Shown piece by piece: positions 41,903 through 50,524 of a DNA stretch of 64,000 nucleotides (its first letter is position 1; each line of letters starts with the position of its first letter). Below the pieces are notes generated by a model. The model searched no databases and had not been told where the DNA came from. It saw only the letters and a list, made by a program, of their open reading frames with translations. The position numbers were made by a program, and so were the translations under genes. Location: positions 124,001 through 188,000 of the forward strand of contig NZ_JAJPRF010000005.1 in the NCBI RefSeq assembly GCF_021206925.1, in the 5' to 3' direction. The stretch is from Rhodoflexus caldus (lineage in GTDB: Bacteria; Bacteroidota; Bacteroidia; Cytophagales; Thermoflexibacteraceae).

Positions 41903-44026
41903 TTAATATTGCCATAAAAAAGCGCCGTCCAGCGAAACCGCATGGCAGGGAACACCCAATTCTGCTGCCTCCCGTTTGAGTTGGCGCGCCGTGCGGATGC
42001 TGTTGCTGCCGTCTAACACCACGTGCCGAATCTTGTGCAATTGCTCCTTGGAAATCGTTTGCAAGCTGCGCAAGGCATTATTGGCTATCAGCAATACATC
42101 ACACGGAGGCATAGGGAGCTTACGAACACGCTGCCGTAGGTAAAATACCGTAATGCCGTTTTTTCTGTAAAGAAATCCGCCCGACAATCTGCGCATAGCA
42201 ACAAGCGTATCCGCATTGCCCAGCGTTGCAACAGGCATGTTTTCCCAATTGATGCCTCTTTTGAGCAAAAAATCGGCAAAAGCATAGCGGATTTGCTGCG
42301 GCTGTGCCAACAAACTGCTGTCTGCCTGTAACAGACTTTGCCCCTGCCCTATCCATAAAACAGACGAATGTCGGGCTGTATGAAAAACCGCCAGCAAACG
42401 CTCATTCTCCTGTCGCTGCATCAGCGTAGCAATGCTTATGACAAGTGCACATGTAAAAGCTGCTGCGAGCCAAAATTGCTTTCTGACAACAAAAAATACT
42501 GTGATGGAAATAATTGCACCATAAATAGCCATCAATTCTGCCTGATTGATGTACAATGTTTGGGTTGCCGAAAACGGCAGCGATTCTACCATGAAAGCCA
42601 AATAATTATTCAACCAAGCCAACCATTTGAGCATCCATCCCAACAATTCTGCTAAAAAATTATTCCAAGAAAAAGCCAATACTGCCAGCCCGCCACTCAA
42701 AATAAAAAAAGCTAACGGAATGGCAAACAGATTGGACAGCAGGAAGTAATTGGGAAACTGATGGAAATAGTATATCCCCAGAGGAAAGGTAGCCAATTGC
42801 GCCGCCACCGATACACACGTAATTTGCCAGATTCTATCCGTCAGCCAATAACGGGACTCCCAAAGGCGATAAAAGCGCGGGTAAAAGTACATGATACCGG
42901 CCACAGCGGCATAAGACAACTGAAAACCGACCTGAAACAACATCAGCGGGTCATATGCCAGCAAAATAACGGCAGAGAGCGCCAGCGTATTGAACGAGGA
43001 ATTGCGCCGCCCGAACAGCAACTGCCCTACATTGAGCAGCGAAAACATCAGCGCCGCCCGCATGACCGAAGGAGAAAGCCCTGTAATGAGCGCATAGCTC
43101 CACAGCACAAGCAATACAATACCCGCAAAAGCATATTTACCTTGCGGATGGTTTTGCAATGGCTTCAATACAAAGCTAAGAATGGTGAACAGAATACCCA
43201 CGTGCAGTCCGGAAACTGCCAGCACGTGCATAATACCCGTAGCCGCATAGGCTCGCAGCAATGTCTCATCCAACTCATCTTTCAGGCCGATAATGAGTGC
43301 CGATGCCAGCCCTGCTTCCATAGGGCTGTTCATGGCCTGTTCCAGCGTGTGGTCTGCCCATTTTTGTATGCGCAGCGCTAAACCACGCAGACTGAATGGT
43401 GGCTCATAGGGCAGCAACTGCCATTGACCTGCTTTTACAAAGTGCTGATAAGCAATGCCTTTGTTGCGCATCAGTTGCCTGTAATCAAAACCGTCAGGAT
43501 TTTTAGGCGGCTCAATCGGTTGCGGCGCACCTATAATGAGCAATCGGTTGCCGTAACCTGAAAGCACCGCGTTGGCGCTGTCGGCCTGTACAGAAAGTTG
43601 CACTTTGGCATTGGCAGGCAACCATCCACTGTCGGTTTTTACGCGCACCAACTGCACTGTCAAGTTGCTGTTGCCTTTGGTGTTTGGCTTCACGGGAGAA
43701 ATAATATCTGCCTCATAGGCCTTCACAAGGCTGTCCGGCACGTGTAGGCTCATGCGCTCGCGTGGCTCAACTTGCCACATGCGCAGTGCACCGAAGCTAA
43801 AAAAGGCTATATAAACACTTACCGTCGCCCCTATATAAAACAGGTTGGCTGCACGCGCACGACGCATAACCAACCTGTAACACCATAAATATGCAATAAC
43901 GGCTGTGGCAAAAGTACCGGCATACCATATACCCGCAGGCATATATCGGGCACATATGATGCCTGCAATCACAAGCAATGCCACCCGTAGAAAAGGCAGG
44001 CTTTCCCAGTTGCTTTTAAATACCAT
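41903..44026 (-). CDS. comEC: ComEC/Rec2 family competence DNA-uptake channel
   Basis: Encodes 707 residues. A hydrophobic N-terminus (~14-70, three TM) and DUF4131-like soluble part (~80-215) precede the ComEC competence domain (~230-500): SALIIGLKDELDETLLRAYAATGIMHVLAVSGLHVGILFTIL, ITGLSPSVMRAALMFSLLNVGQLLFGRRNSSFNTLALSAVILLAYDPLMLFQVGFQLSYAAV, with the LAVSGLHVG and PSVMRAA signatures. The C-terminal ~170 residues (RQENERLLAVFHTARHSSVLWIGQG...) are short and lack the beta-lactamase HxHxDH motif of B. subtilis ComEC, as is common in Bacteroidota. Transports single-stranded DNA through the inner membrane. Confidence 0.93.
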   Translation of the reverse strand: MVFKSNWESLPFLRVALLVIAGIICARYMPAGIWYAGTFATAVIAYLWCYRLVMRRARAANLFYIGATVSVYIAFFSFGALRMWQVEPRERMSLHVPDSLVKAYEADIISPVKPNTKGNSNLTVQLVRVKTDSGWLPANAKVQLSVQADSANAVLSGYGNRLLIIGAPQPIEPPKNPDGFDYRQLMRNKGIAYQHFVKAGQWQLLPYEPPFSLRGLALRIQKWADHTLEQAMNSPMEAGLASALIIGLKDELDETLLRAYAATGIMHVLAVSGLHVGILFTILSFVLKPLQNHPQGKYAFAGIVLLVLWSYALITGLSPSVMRAALMFSLLNVGQLLFGRRNSSFNTLALSAVILLAYDPLMLFQVGFQLSYAAVAGIMYFYPRFYRLWESRYWLTDRIWQITCVSVAAQLATFPLGIYYFHQFPNYFLLSNLFAIPLAFFILSGGLAVLAFSWNNFLAELLGWMLKWLAWLNNYLAFMVESLPFSATQTLYINQAELMAIYGAIISITVFFVVRKQFWLAAAFTCALVISIATLMQRQENERLLAVFHTARHSSVLWIGQGQSLLQADSSLLAQPQQIRYAFADFLLKRGINWENMPVATLGNADTLVAMRRLSGGFLYRKNGITVFYLRQRVRKLPMPPCDVLLIANNALRSLQTISKEQLHKIRHVVLDGSNSIRTARQLKREAAELGVPCHAVSLDGAFLWQY

Positions 44027-44074
44027 TCGCCGTGGAGAGTGAATGGCTAAAATTAAGCAATGGTAAAAATATTT

Positions 44075-44764
44075 TTATGCTGTGGCTTCTAAATTTGTCA
44101 TTCGGCCGTTTTCGTCAAATTTGGCAACAATGCTCACATCGTTTTTAAGCGCTGTAACCGTATCGCCGTCTTCGCCGTATTCCAGTCCTTTGGCTACCAA
44201 ATATTGCAGGAATGCACTGCGCTGATTCATCGGGAACAGGTTGCAAATAGCAGGAAAGATATCCGGTATAGCGCCAAGGTCTTCTTTGGTTCTGTTGGGC
44301 ACTCTGGCGTTGTAAACGGTCAGCAACAGTGCAGTATCTCCCAAATCGGCAATGAAATAGCCCGTCGCTTTAAACATTCCCGAAGCTATCAAACCTAATT
44401 TATGCACATCGTTTTCGGTAGCTTGGAAGCCGTGATAACGCAGGAAATCGTTGTTATAACGCTCGCCGTATTCTTTCAACTGTCGAGCATGAGACAGCAC
44501 CGCTTCGGGAAAATTGCCGGCAGGATTTGCCCATGCATACAGCCACGCCTGAGAATCAGGAATGTAGGTACCTATTACTTGGATAGGACATACCAGATTG
44601 CTGCCGAAAATAACATGCGAACCCTCTACGTTAATATGCCATGGCTGATTGCCAATGATTTGATAAAAAGCGGTTTGTTTTTCAAGTGCAATCGCGCCGT
44701 AGCGCTCTATCAGTTCCTGCTCGGTTTGGCAGGGTGCTGTATGCAACGATGTGTTTACTGTCAT
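44075..44764 (-). CDS. DUF6882-like cytoplasmic protein
   Basis: Encodes 229 residues. Features: LIERYGAIALEKQTAFYQII, WHINVEGSHVIFGSNLVCPIQVIGTYIPDSQAWLYAWANPAGNFPEAVLSHARQLKEYGERYN (the WLYAWANP...P..VL..A..L..YG stretch is what I associate with DUF6882), GLIASGMFKATGYFIADLGD and VAKFDENGRMTNLE. No signal peptide or TM. Function unknown. Stands alone between comEC and the ATPase/DUF4276 pair. Confidence 0.7.
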   Translation of the reverse strand: MTVNTSLHTAPCQTEQELIERYGAIALEKQTAFYQIIGNQPWHINVEGSHVIFGSNLVCPIQVIGTYIPDSQAWLYAWANPAGNFPEAVLSHARQLKEYGERYNNDFLRYHGFQATENDVHKLGLIASGMFKATGYFIADLGDTALLLTVYNARVPNRTKEDLGAIPDIFPAICNLFPMNQRSAFLQYLVAKGLEYGEDGDTVTALKNDVSIVAKFDENGRMTNLEATA

Positions 44765-44932
44765 TTTTGTACAAAGTTAATCGCTGCTTTTGGGCAGCAT
44801 CAGACCGCAAAGCTATTGGTTTCTTGCCGATTTCCGCGTTGTTGGCAGCTACATTCTGTCTGCAAGAATCCTCTTCCACCTATTCAGCAGCAAGCGTATT
44901 TTATCGGAGGTTTGCAGTGGGCAAAGAACTCC

Positions 44933-45637
44933 TCAAAGGCCGGCAGTCGCATGAAAACGGAGTTGTTCAATTTGTGATAGCCATTCCCGAAAATGCTGAC
45001 AATATTTTTGGGCTGCTTCCAAATAATCAATACCGGGTAAAATTGCTCCAACCGACACCTTGTTTCCTTCATATTCAGGTATCAATCGGATAATGTGCTT
45101 TGACGGTGCCGTTTCCTTCCCTTCATTCACCAATTCAGGATTGCCCTCATACTGCGCTACAACTGCTTTCAACTGTTCAATTGCATCCCGTTTATCAGGG
45201 TATTCCAACAGCAGTGAATCAGGATTAGCCAGCAGCAGCGATTCAAATTCATGCAATTGGATATAGGGAATAAACTTGCGATAGCCAAGGTCTTGCTTTA
45301 AGGCATTCTCCAAAAAAGCGACTTTTTGGTATGGGTCTGTTATGTGCTGTGCTTGTTGAAATCCGGGAAAATCATCAGAAAGCGCATACAGGTCAAACAT
45401 GGTAGAAAAGTATGGCTCTCCACTTTTTTCCTCTTTTATCCATCGCATTATATCGGCTTTGACGCGTTGATAATCCAACGATCCGCCTCTGAATATTTTA
45501 TGCCGGTTACGGGATGTTTTTACACAACGACTCTCAATAAAAATACCCTTGGGGTTAAAATGTGGATTCAATACCTGCCGACAGAATTCCATTTCGGTTT
45601 GTCCTTCGGCAACGATATTTACGCGAATAACGTTCAT
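44933..45637 (-). CDS. DUF4276 (Toprim-like) protein of an ATPase/nuclease pair
   Basis: Encodes 234 residues from ATG 45637. It begins RVNIVAEGQTEMEFCRQVL: the first acidic residue of a Toprim fold sits in the AEGQTE turn. STMFDLYALSDDFPGF supplies the second acidic cluster. ILYIQLHEFESLLLANPD-type text (YIQLHEFESLLL) is typical of DUF4276. Its start overlaps the stop of the upstream ATPase gene by one base (TGATG), so they are coupled. DUF4276 proteins next to AAA ATPases are widespread and resemble OLD-like and PARIS-like defence pairs, in which the ATPase senses and the Toprim subunit cuts nucleic acid. That role is inference here. Confidence 0.88.
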   Translation of the reverse strand: MNVIRVNIVAEGQTEMEFCRQVLNPHFNPKGIFIESRCVKTSRNRHKIFRGGSLDYQRVKADIMRWIKEEKSGEPYFSTMFDLYALSDDFPGFQQAQHITDPYQKVAFLENALKQDLGYRKFIPYIQLHEFESLLLANPDSLLLEYPDKRDAIEQLKAVVAQYEGNPELVNEGKETAPSKHIIRLIPEYEGNKVSVGAILPGIDYLEAAQKYCQHFREWLSQIEQLRFHATAGL

Positions 45638-46779
45638 CAAGGCTGCCCTCCTATCACGTTTTTCTCCCAAAGCTCGCTAAGGCTGTAATTTCCCAGCCAT
45701 TCGGCTAATTCAACAGCATTTTTCCGATGAAACGTAGTTGCATGTGTTTGGCGATTTTGTTCTACAATAACAATATCGCTGAGTTCAAACTCATCTACCA
45801 ATCGCGGAGATTGTGTGGCTATGATAATTTGCGCATGCACCGAAGCCGCTTTTATCATACCTGCCAAATAGCTGATAGCAGATGGGTGAAGCCCTAATTC
45901 CGGTTCATCTAAAATGATTACTTGGGGTAAAAGCCGGATGGGTTGCAGCAATAAAGCAGCCAGACACATAAATCGCAAGGAACCGTCTGATAACTGATGC
46001 GGGCCGAAAAGATGCTCCTGATAACTACTGTCGCGCCAATTGAGCGCTATGTACTTGTCATTTAAACTGCCGGGGCGCAGGTCAAAATCGCCAAACTGTG
46101 GCATAACTTTTTGCACATAACGTACAACTTTCCGATAGTACGGAAACATTTCAGCATCTTCTTTGAGACGGTAGAGGAAGGCGGCCAAATTGCCTGCGTC
46201 GCTGTACAGATACTGATTATCCTCAATATAGCCTCTTCCTCGCACGCGAGCAGAGGCCGAAGTATCATGAAAATGATACACTTTACAGTTTCTCAGCAAC
46301 CGCAACACGGTTGCGGCTGTTTGCCTGTCAGCCTGTTTAGCATCTTTCCCCGTAGCGATTTGTAAAATATCGGATTCTCTAACGCCCGGATTAAGTGTCA
46401 GGACAAACGGCTTCTCGGAATTATGTTTTTGGTAGCGGATTTGCTCTTCTGCAAAAATCAGAATATCCCCGGCAGCATGGGTAAGTCTGAATAGGTACTC
46501 ATCTTTCGCCTGTTCATCTTCAAAAGTAAGGCAAGCACTGATTTCGCGCGTATGTTTTGTGCCAAAGTAAAGAAATGATTCTGCATATCCTCGCTCGGCA
46601 ATATAGGACTGCAAGGCTCCTGTCATCATGTAGTTCAACATGCTGAAAAAGGAAACTAAGTTGCTTTTGCCTACGCCATTCGCACCCAACAACACCGTTA
46701 TATCGCCAAAATCTATGGTTGCTCCATGCCTGTTGTCAAAAGATTTGTAGCCTTTTAAACTGATAGATTTTAATTTCAT
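45637..46779 (-). CDS. AAA/ABC-type ATPase of the OLD/RloA-like group
   Basis: Encodes 380 residues from ATG 46779 (MKLKSISLKGYKSFD). Walker A TVLLGANGVGKSNLVSFF with Lys38; signature HQLSDGSLRFMCLAALLL; Walker B QVIILDEPELGLHPSAI; D-loop/H-loop QIIIATQSPRLVDEF. This is the AAA_21/SMC-like family. The middle (~80-240) is a coiled-coil-poor insert. It forms a two-gene unit with the DUF4276 gene (1-nt overlap). A TAnnTTTG promoter lies 24 bp upstream and just past the ftsZ terminator, so the module has its own promoter and is probably an accessory insertion at the end of the dcw cluster. Confidence 0.9.
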   Translation of the reverse strand: MKLKSISLKGYKSFDNRHGATIDFGDITVLLGANGVGKSNLVSFFSMLNYMMTGALQSYIAERGYAESFLYFGTKHTREISACLTFEDEQAKDEYLFRLTHAAGDILIFAEEQIRYQKHNSEKPFVLTLNPGVRESDILQIATGKDAKQADRQTAATVLRLLRNCKVYHFHDTSASARVRGRGYIEDNQYLYSDAGNLAAFLYRLKEDAEMFPYYRKVVRYVQKVMPQFGDFDLRPGSLNDKYIALNWRDSSYQEHLFGPHQLSDGSLRFMCLAALLLQPIRLLPQVIILDEPELGLHPSAISYLAGMIKAASVHAQIIIATQSPRLVDEFELSDIVIVEQNRQTHATTFHRKNAVELAEWLGNYSLSELWEKNVIGGQP

Positions 46780-46802
46780 CGCATACTTTCTTTGACTCAA
46801 AA

Positions 46803-46810
46803 CAAACTTA
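46803..46810 (-). promoter_or_regulatory. Bacteroidota -7 promoter box for the ATPase/DUF4276 operon
   Basis: TAAGTTTG on the minus strand, perfect TAnnTTTG, with TTTG of a possible -33 box 16 bp further upstream, within the T-run of the ftsZ terminator. ATG 46779 is 24 bp downstream. Confidence 0.6.
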
Positions 46811-46826
46811 TACATTTTTATCCGCA

Positions 46827-46858
46827 CAAAAAAGCCTGCACTCGGCAGAGGCAGGCTT
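46827..46858 (-). terminator. Intrinsic terminator at the end of the dcw cluster
   Basis: Stem AAGCCTGC (46832-46839) with GCAGGCTT (46851-46858), 11-nt loop, then T6 on the minus strand. 38 bp past the ftsZ stop. Confidence 0.9.
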
Positions 46859-46896
46859 CCGTAAATAAGGGTAAATACAACGCAAAAAACAGTCGC

Positions 46897-48369
46897 TTAG
46901 TCCACGTTATCGTGCAAAAATCGGTTATTGCCGAGCATGTGGTCGCCATCGGTGATGTTCATCCGTGAAACCGGATTGACCGAAGAATGGTCTACATCGT
47001 TGAGTTTAACATTGCGGCGCAGATAAGCCGGTATATCTTTTTTTTCGTTCAATTCCTGATTGCTCAGTTCGTGAATGGATTTGGCGCTTTCCACACGCTG
47101 CAAGCGCGATTTATATTGCTCTTCCAACAGGCGACGACGCAGTTCTTCGTCCGATTCCAACGCCATTGGCGGCGGCAACTCCTCCCCGTCTAAGCGATAA
47201 ACTACTTTTTCGGGAGCTTTGGGCTGTACCGTTTTCATGGGTTTAGGCTGTGGAGCAATCACATCCTCGTCTTTATCAAAGAAATCGGCTTCGTTGTCAA
47301 AAATAAGCGGTACTTTTTTGTTCAATTCCTTGGCAGGATTCTGGATGCGCTTGCTTGTTGCCAAGTCATAAACGGCGCGTTGCTCAGGTTCGTGATGTTC
47401 TTGGAAACCGGTAGCAATAACCGTAACGCTGATGGCTTTGCCTAATGCCTCATCTACTGCCTGTCCGAAGATAATTTCGGCATTTTCGCCGGCCTGCTCC
47501 TGCACGTACTGCGTAATTTCTTCCAACTCCTCGAATTGGAAAGTATCCTCATCGCCCACCATGATGCTGAGCAGAATATATTTTGCCCCGAAAATATCCG
47601 TATCGTTCAGCAGTGGCGAGGTGATGGCTGCCTCTACGGCACGGCGGGCGCGGTTGTCGCCTTCGGCACTTGCAGAACCCATCACGGCAACGCCCGAGTC
47701 TTTCATTACCGTGCGCACGTCTTCAAAGTCCACGTTGATAATCCCCGGCACGGTGATAATTTCGGCAATGGACTTAGCCGCTTTGGTCAGTACGTTATCG
47801 GCCTGATTAAACGCATCGCGCATGGTGGTATTGCCGTAAATCTCGCGCAGTTTGTTGTTCAGAATCACAATAACCGTATCGCAATGCTTGCGCAGTTCGG
47901 CAATGCCTTGCTCAGCGCGGGCTTGCTTGGGCTTGCCCTCAAACTGGAAAGGCGCGGTAACAATGCCAACCGTAAGAATGCCCATTTCCTTGGCAATTTC
48001 AGCAATAACGGGGGCAGCACCCGTACCCGTTCCGCCGCCCATGCCGGCAGTGATAAACACCATTTTGGTGTTACCCGTCAGCATCTTGCGGATTTCTTCT
48101 TTGCTTTCAATGGCAGAATTGCGCCCTTTTTCGGGATTTGCTCCCGCACCCAGTCCAGCGGTCAAGTTAGCGCCCAACTGTACCTTATTGGGTACGGGGC
48201 TGAGTTGCAACGCCTGAATGTCTGTATTGCAAACGTAGAAATCTACGCCGCGAATACCCTGACGATACATGTGGTTTACCGCATTGCTGCCGCCACCGCC
48301 CACACCGATTACCTTAATAATGGAATCGTTATTGGTGAGCATATCAAATTCATATCTGAGTTCTTTCAT
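46897..48369 (-). CDS. ftsZ: Cell division GTPase FtsZ
   Basis: Encodes 490 residues. FtsZ polymerises into the Z-ring. IIKVIGVGGGGSNAVNHMY begins the GTPase domain; the tubulin signature is VFITAGMGGGTGTGAAPVIAEIA (~107-120); NVDFEDVRTVMKDSGVAVMGS and the T7 loop NQADNVLTKAAKSIAEIITVPGIINVDF are clear. After ~330 there is a ~130-residue acidic/Pro-rich linker, then the C-terminal peptide KKDIPAYLRRNVKL that binds FtsA/ZipA-like partners, and a further ~30 residues beyond it. Last gene of the dcw cluster; a strong terminator follows. Confidence 0.99.
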   Translation of the reverse strand: MKELRYEFDMLTNNDSIIKVIGVGGGGSNAVNHMYRQGIRGVDFYVCNTDIQALQLSPVPNKVQLGANLTAGLGAGANPEKGRNSAIESKEEIRKMLTGNTKMVFITAGMGGGTGTGAAPVIAEIAKEMGILTVGIVTAPFQFEGKPKQARAEQGIAELRKHCDTVIVILNNKLREIYGNTTMRDAFNQADNVLTKAAKSIAEIITVPGIINVDFEDVRTVMKDSGVAVMGSASAEGDNRARRAVEAAITSPLLNDTDIFGAKYILLSIMVGDEDTFQFEELEEITQYVQEQAGENAEIIFGQAVDEALGKAISVTVIATGFQEHHEPEQRAVYDLATSKRIQNPAKELNKKVPLIFDNEADFFDKDEDVIAPQPKPMKTVQPKAPEKVVYRLDGEELPPPMALESDEELRRRLLEEQYKSRLQRVESAKSIHELSNQELNEKKDIPAYLRRNVKLNDVDHSSVNPVSRMNITDGDHMLGNNRFLHDNVD

Positions 48370-48401
48370 AGTTGTATGTCGTTTGGTGTGAAAGGCTGGG
48401 A

Positions 48402-49715
48402 TTAATATTTACCGTCATCAAAGTCATCAATCAGTAAGTCTTTGGTTTTCTGAAGGATGTCTCTGAAGAAACTGGAAGCGGAAGGGCGGCTGCTGCCACT
48501 GCCGTAAGAGTAGCCTTCCACACCGCTGATTTTCGGGCTCTTCAGATAGTTGTCTTCGCGCTCGTCTATGGTCATAAAGCCTGCCAGCACCAAACCGACG
48601 GAGGTGGCAAACATCGGGCTTTTTACATTTTCGTGTTTGCTCTTGCCGAGGTGTTCGTTCGGATAGCCGATGCGTGTGTCTAAGCCCGTTTTCAGCGAAA
48701 ACAGTTCGCGGATGCCTTGCAACATGGCGCCGCCGCCTGTCAGCACGATGCCCCCTGCCAACTTGTTGGCATAGCCCGAACGGACAATTTCCAGATAAAC
48801 CATTTCCACGATTTCCTCTACGCGGGCTTCAATAATCCGTGCCAGATTTTTCACCGAAATTTCTTTTGCCGGACGGTCGCGCAGCCCCGGGATAGACACC
48901 ATCACGTTTTCAGGCGTAGCAGCAGGCAGCGAAGAACCAAAGAACACTTTGAGTTGCTCTGCCTGACTTTCCAAAACCGAACAGCCCTGCTTAATGTCGC
49001 TGGTGATAATTTCGCCGCCAAACGGAATGACAGCAGTGTGGCGGATGATGCCGTCGTGGAAAATGGCAATGTCGGTAGTGCCGCCGCCAATGTCCACAAT
49101 GGCAATGCCCGCTTCTTTTTCCTCTTCGCTCAAAACGGCAAGGCTGGATGCCAATGGCTCTAAGATAATGTTTTCAATCTGCAAGCCGGCACGCTCTACG
49201 GCGCGTTTGATGTTTTTCACCGCATTGGTTTGCGCCGTGATGATGTGGAAATCGGCTTCCAACTTCACCCCTGCCATGCCTACGGGGTCTTTGATGTTTT
49301 CCTCGTAATCAACCGTATAGTGTTGCGGCATCACGTGGATAATTTCGCTGCCCGGCGTGGTTACGGTGCGGTACATGTCGTTGGTGAGCCGGTTTACGTC
49401 TTCAATGGTAATCTCATCGTCGTTGCGGCTGCGGGTAATGCTGCCTCGATGCAAGTAGCTGCGGATGTGCTTGCCTGCAATACCCACGTTTACCACGCGG
49501 ATTTCAATACCCGAAGTTTTTTCTGCCTCTGCAATGGCTTCCGTAATGCTGACGGTCGTTTTGCTGATGTTGGATACCACGCCGTCTTTCACGCCTTGCG
49601 ATTCGGCTTTACCCATTCCGATAATTTCCAATTTGCCGAAATTGTCTAAACGACCGACGATGGCGCATATCTTGGTCGTTCCGATATCCAATCCGACGAT
49701 GATTTTGTCGTTCAT
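48402..49715 (-). CDS. ftsA: Cell division actin-like protein FtsA
   Basis: Encodes 437 residues. FtsA tethers FtsZ to the membrane. Visible: phosphate 1 VGLDIGTTKICAIVGRL, the SHS2 1C domain (~85-165, PGSEIIHVMPQHYTVDYEENIKDPVGM), phosphate 2 GIAIVDIGGGTTDIAIFHDG, adenosine motif GGIVLTGGGAMLQGI, and a short C-terminal tail FRDILQKTKDLLIDDFDDGKY that carries the amphipathic membrane-targeting helix. 32 bp upstream of ftsZ. Confidence 0.98.
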   Translation of the reverse strand: MNDKIIVGLDIGTTKICAIVGRLDNFGKLEIIGMGKAESQGVKDGVVSNISKTTVSITEAIAEAEKTSGIEIRVVNVGIAGKHIRSYLHRGSITRSRNDDEITIEDVNRLTNDMYRTVTTPGSEIIHVMPQHYTVDYEENIKDPVGMAGVKLEADFHIITAQTNAVKNIKRAVERAGLQIENIILEPLASSLAVLSEEEKEAGIAIVDIGGGTTDIAIFHDGIIRHTAVIPFGGEIITSDIKQGCSVLESQAEQLKVFFGSSLPAATPENVMVSIPGLRDRPAKEISVKNLARIIEARVEEIVEMVYLEIVRSGYANKLAGGIVLTGGGAMLQGIRELFSLKTGLDTRIGYPNEHLGKSKHENVKSPMFATSVGLVLAGFMTIDEREDNYLKSPKISGVEGYSYGSGSSRPSASSFFRDILQKTKDLLIDDFDDGKY

Positions 49716-49759
49716 AATGGTAGATGTTTATTAATATTTTTCACGCGTTCAATTTTGGG

Positions 49760-50521
49760 TTACTCGCAGACAATTTGGTTGTTGAAGCCCACCTTCACTT
49801 TTCGGTATGCCGTCCAGCCTTTGGCAGGGACAATTTTTTCGTAGAAAAGTGCCAACCGTCGGAATTTCTTCTCCACATCAACGGGTTCGCCAAACTCAAT
49901 CAACTGTTCGCCTACGGTCGGGTAAAAGGTTAAGTGTAAGTCTTTGTCAATATCAATTTGTGCAATTTGTGCTTTCCAGAAAGGGTCTTTATCAATGAAA
50001 TTCAGCACTTCCAGCAGTGCTTTGCCGTAGGGCTGCACCAGCGTATCCAAATTTGAGAGAGAGTCTGTGCCTTCGCCGGTTACAATAGGCACGCGAGCAG
50101 TGAACTTATCCGAAGTAGGAATCATTTTGCCCTCGTCGGAAATGTAGTAACTGCCGCCTTTGTTGCGCATCACGCGGGCAACGGGCTTGCGCTGGGTAAC
50201 GTTGATAACCAGCGTGCCTTTCAGGTCGCGGGAAACCTGACAGTCTTCCACGAAGTTGTATTGCCTGATGCGGTTTTCTAATGCTACCAAGTTGATAGCA
50301 CCCGGTTCGGTTGCCAACGAATCGCCGCGGCGGAAGTCGTTCACAATTGCTTCTATATCGCTTTCGGTGAGCAGTTGCCCTTCTTCGGCATAATTTAGCT
50401 GAATGAGTACCTGCCCGTTGGATACGCGGGCGTAATGCCTGCCCGCAAAGCCGACAGCTGCAAAAATGGCAATGGCTGTCAGTAAAATTTTTGCCCGTTT
50501 TTTGAGTCTGAATCTGCGCAT
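49760..50521 (-). CDS. ftsQ: Cell division protein FtsQ
   Basis: Encodes 253 residues. One TM (~11-30, AKILLTAIAIFAAVGFAGRHY), then a POTRA-like segment (LLTESDIEAIVNDFRRGDSL, NLVALENRIRQYNFVEDCQVSRDLKGTLVINVTQRKPVARV) and the FtsQ domain (SYYISDEGKMIPTSDKFTARVPIVTGEG). It links the divisome in the periplasm. Between murC (3 bp) and ftsA (44 bp) in the canonical order. Confidence 0.95.
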   Translation of the reverse strand: MRRFRLKKRAKILLTAIAIFAAVGFAGRHYARVSNGQVLIQLNYAEEGQLLTESDIEAIVNDFRRGDSLATEPGAINLVALENRIRQYNFVEDCQVSRDLKGTLVINVTQRKPVARVMRNKGGSYYISDEGKMIPTSDKFTARVPIVTGEGTDSLSNLDTLVQPYGKALLEVLNFIDKDPFWKAQIAQIDIDKDLHLTFYPTVGEQLIEFGEPVDVEKKFRRLALFYEKIVPAKGWTAYRKVKVGFNNQIVCE

Positions 50522-50524
50522 CGG

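Noticed and set aside
44682-45093. Short frames on both strands between the DUF6882-like and DUF4276 genes
   Set aside because: No start context, no motif, and they overlap the ends of better-supported genes.
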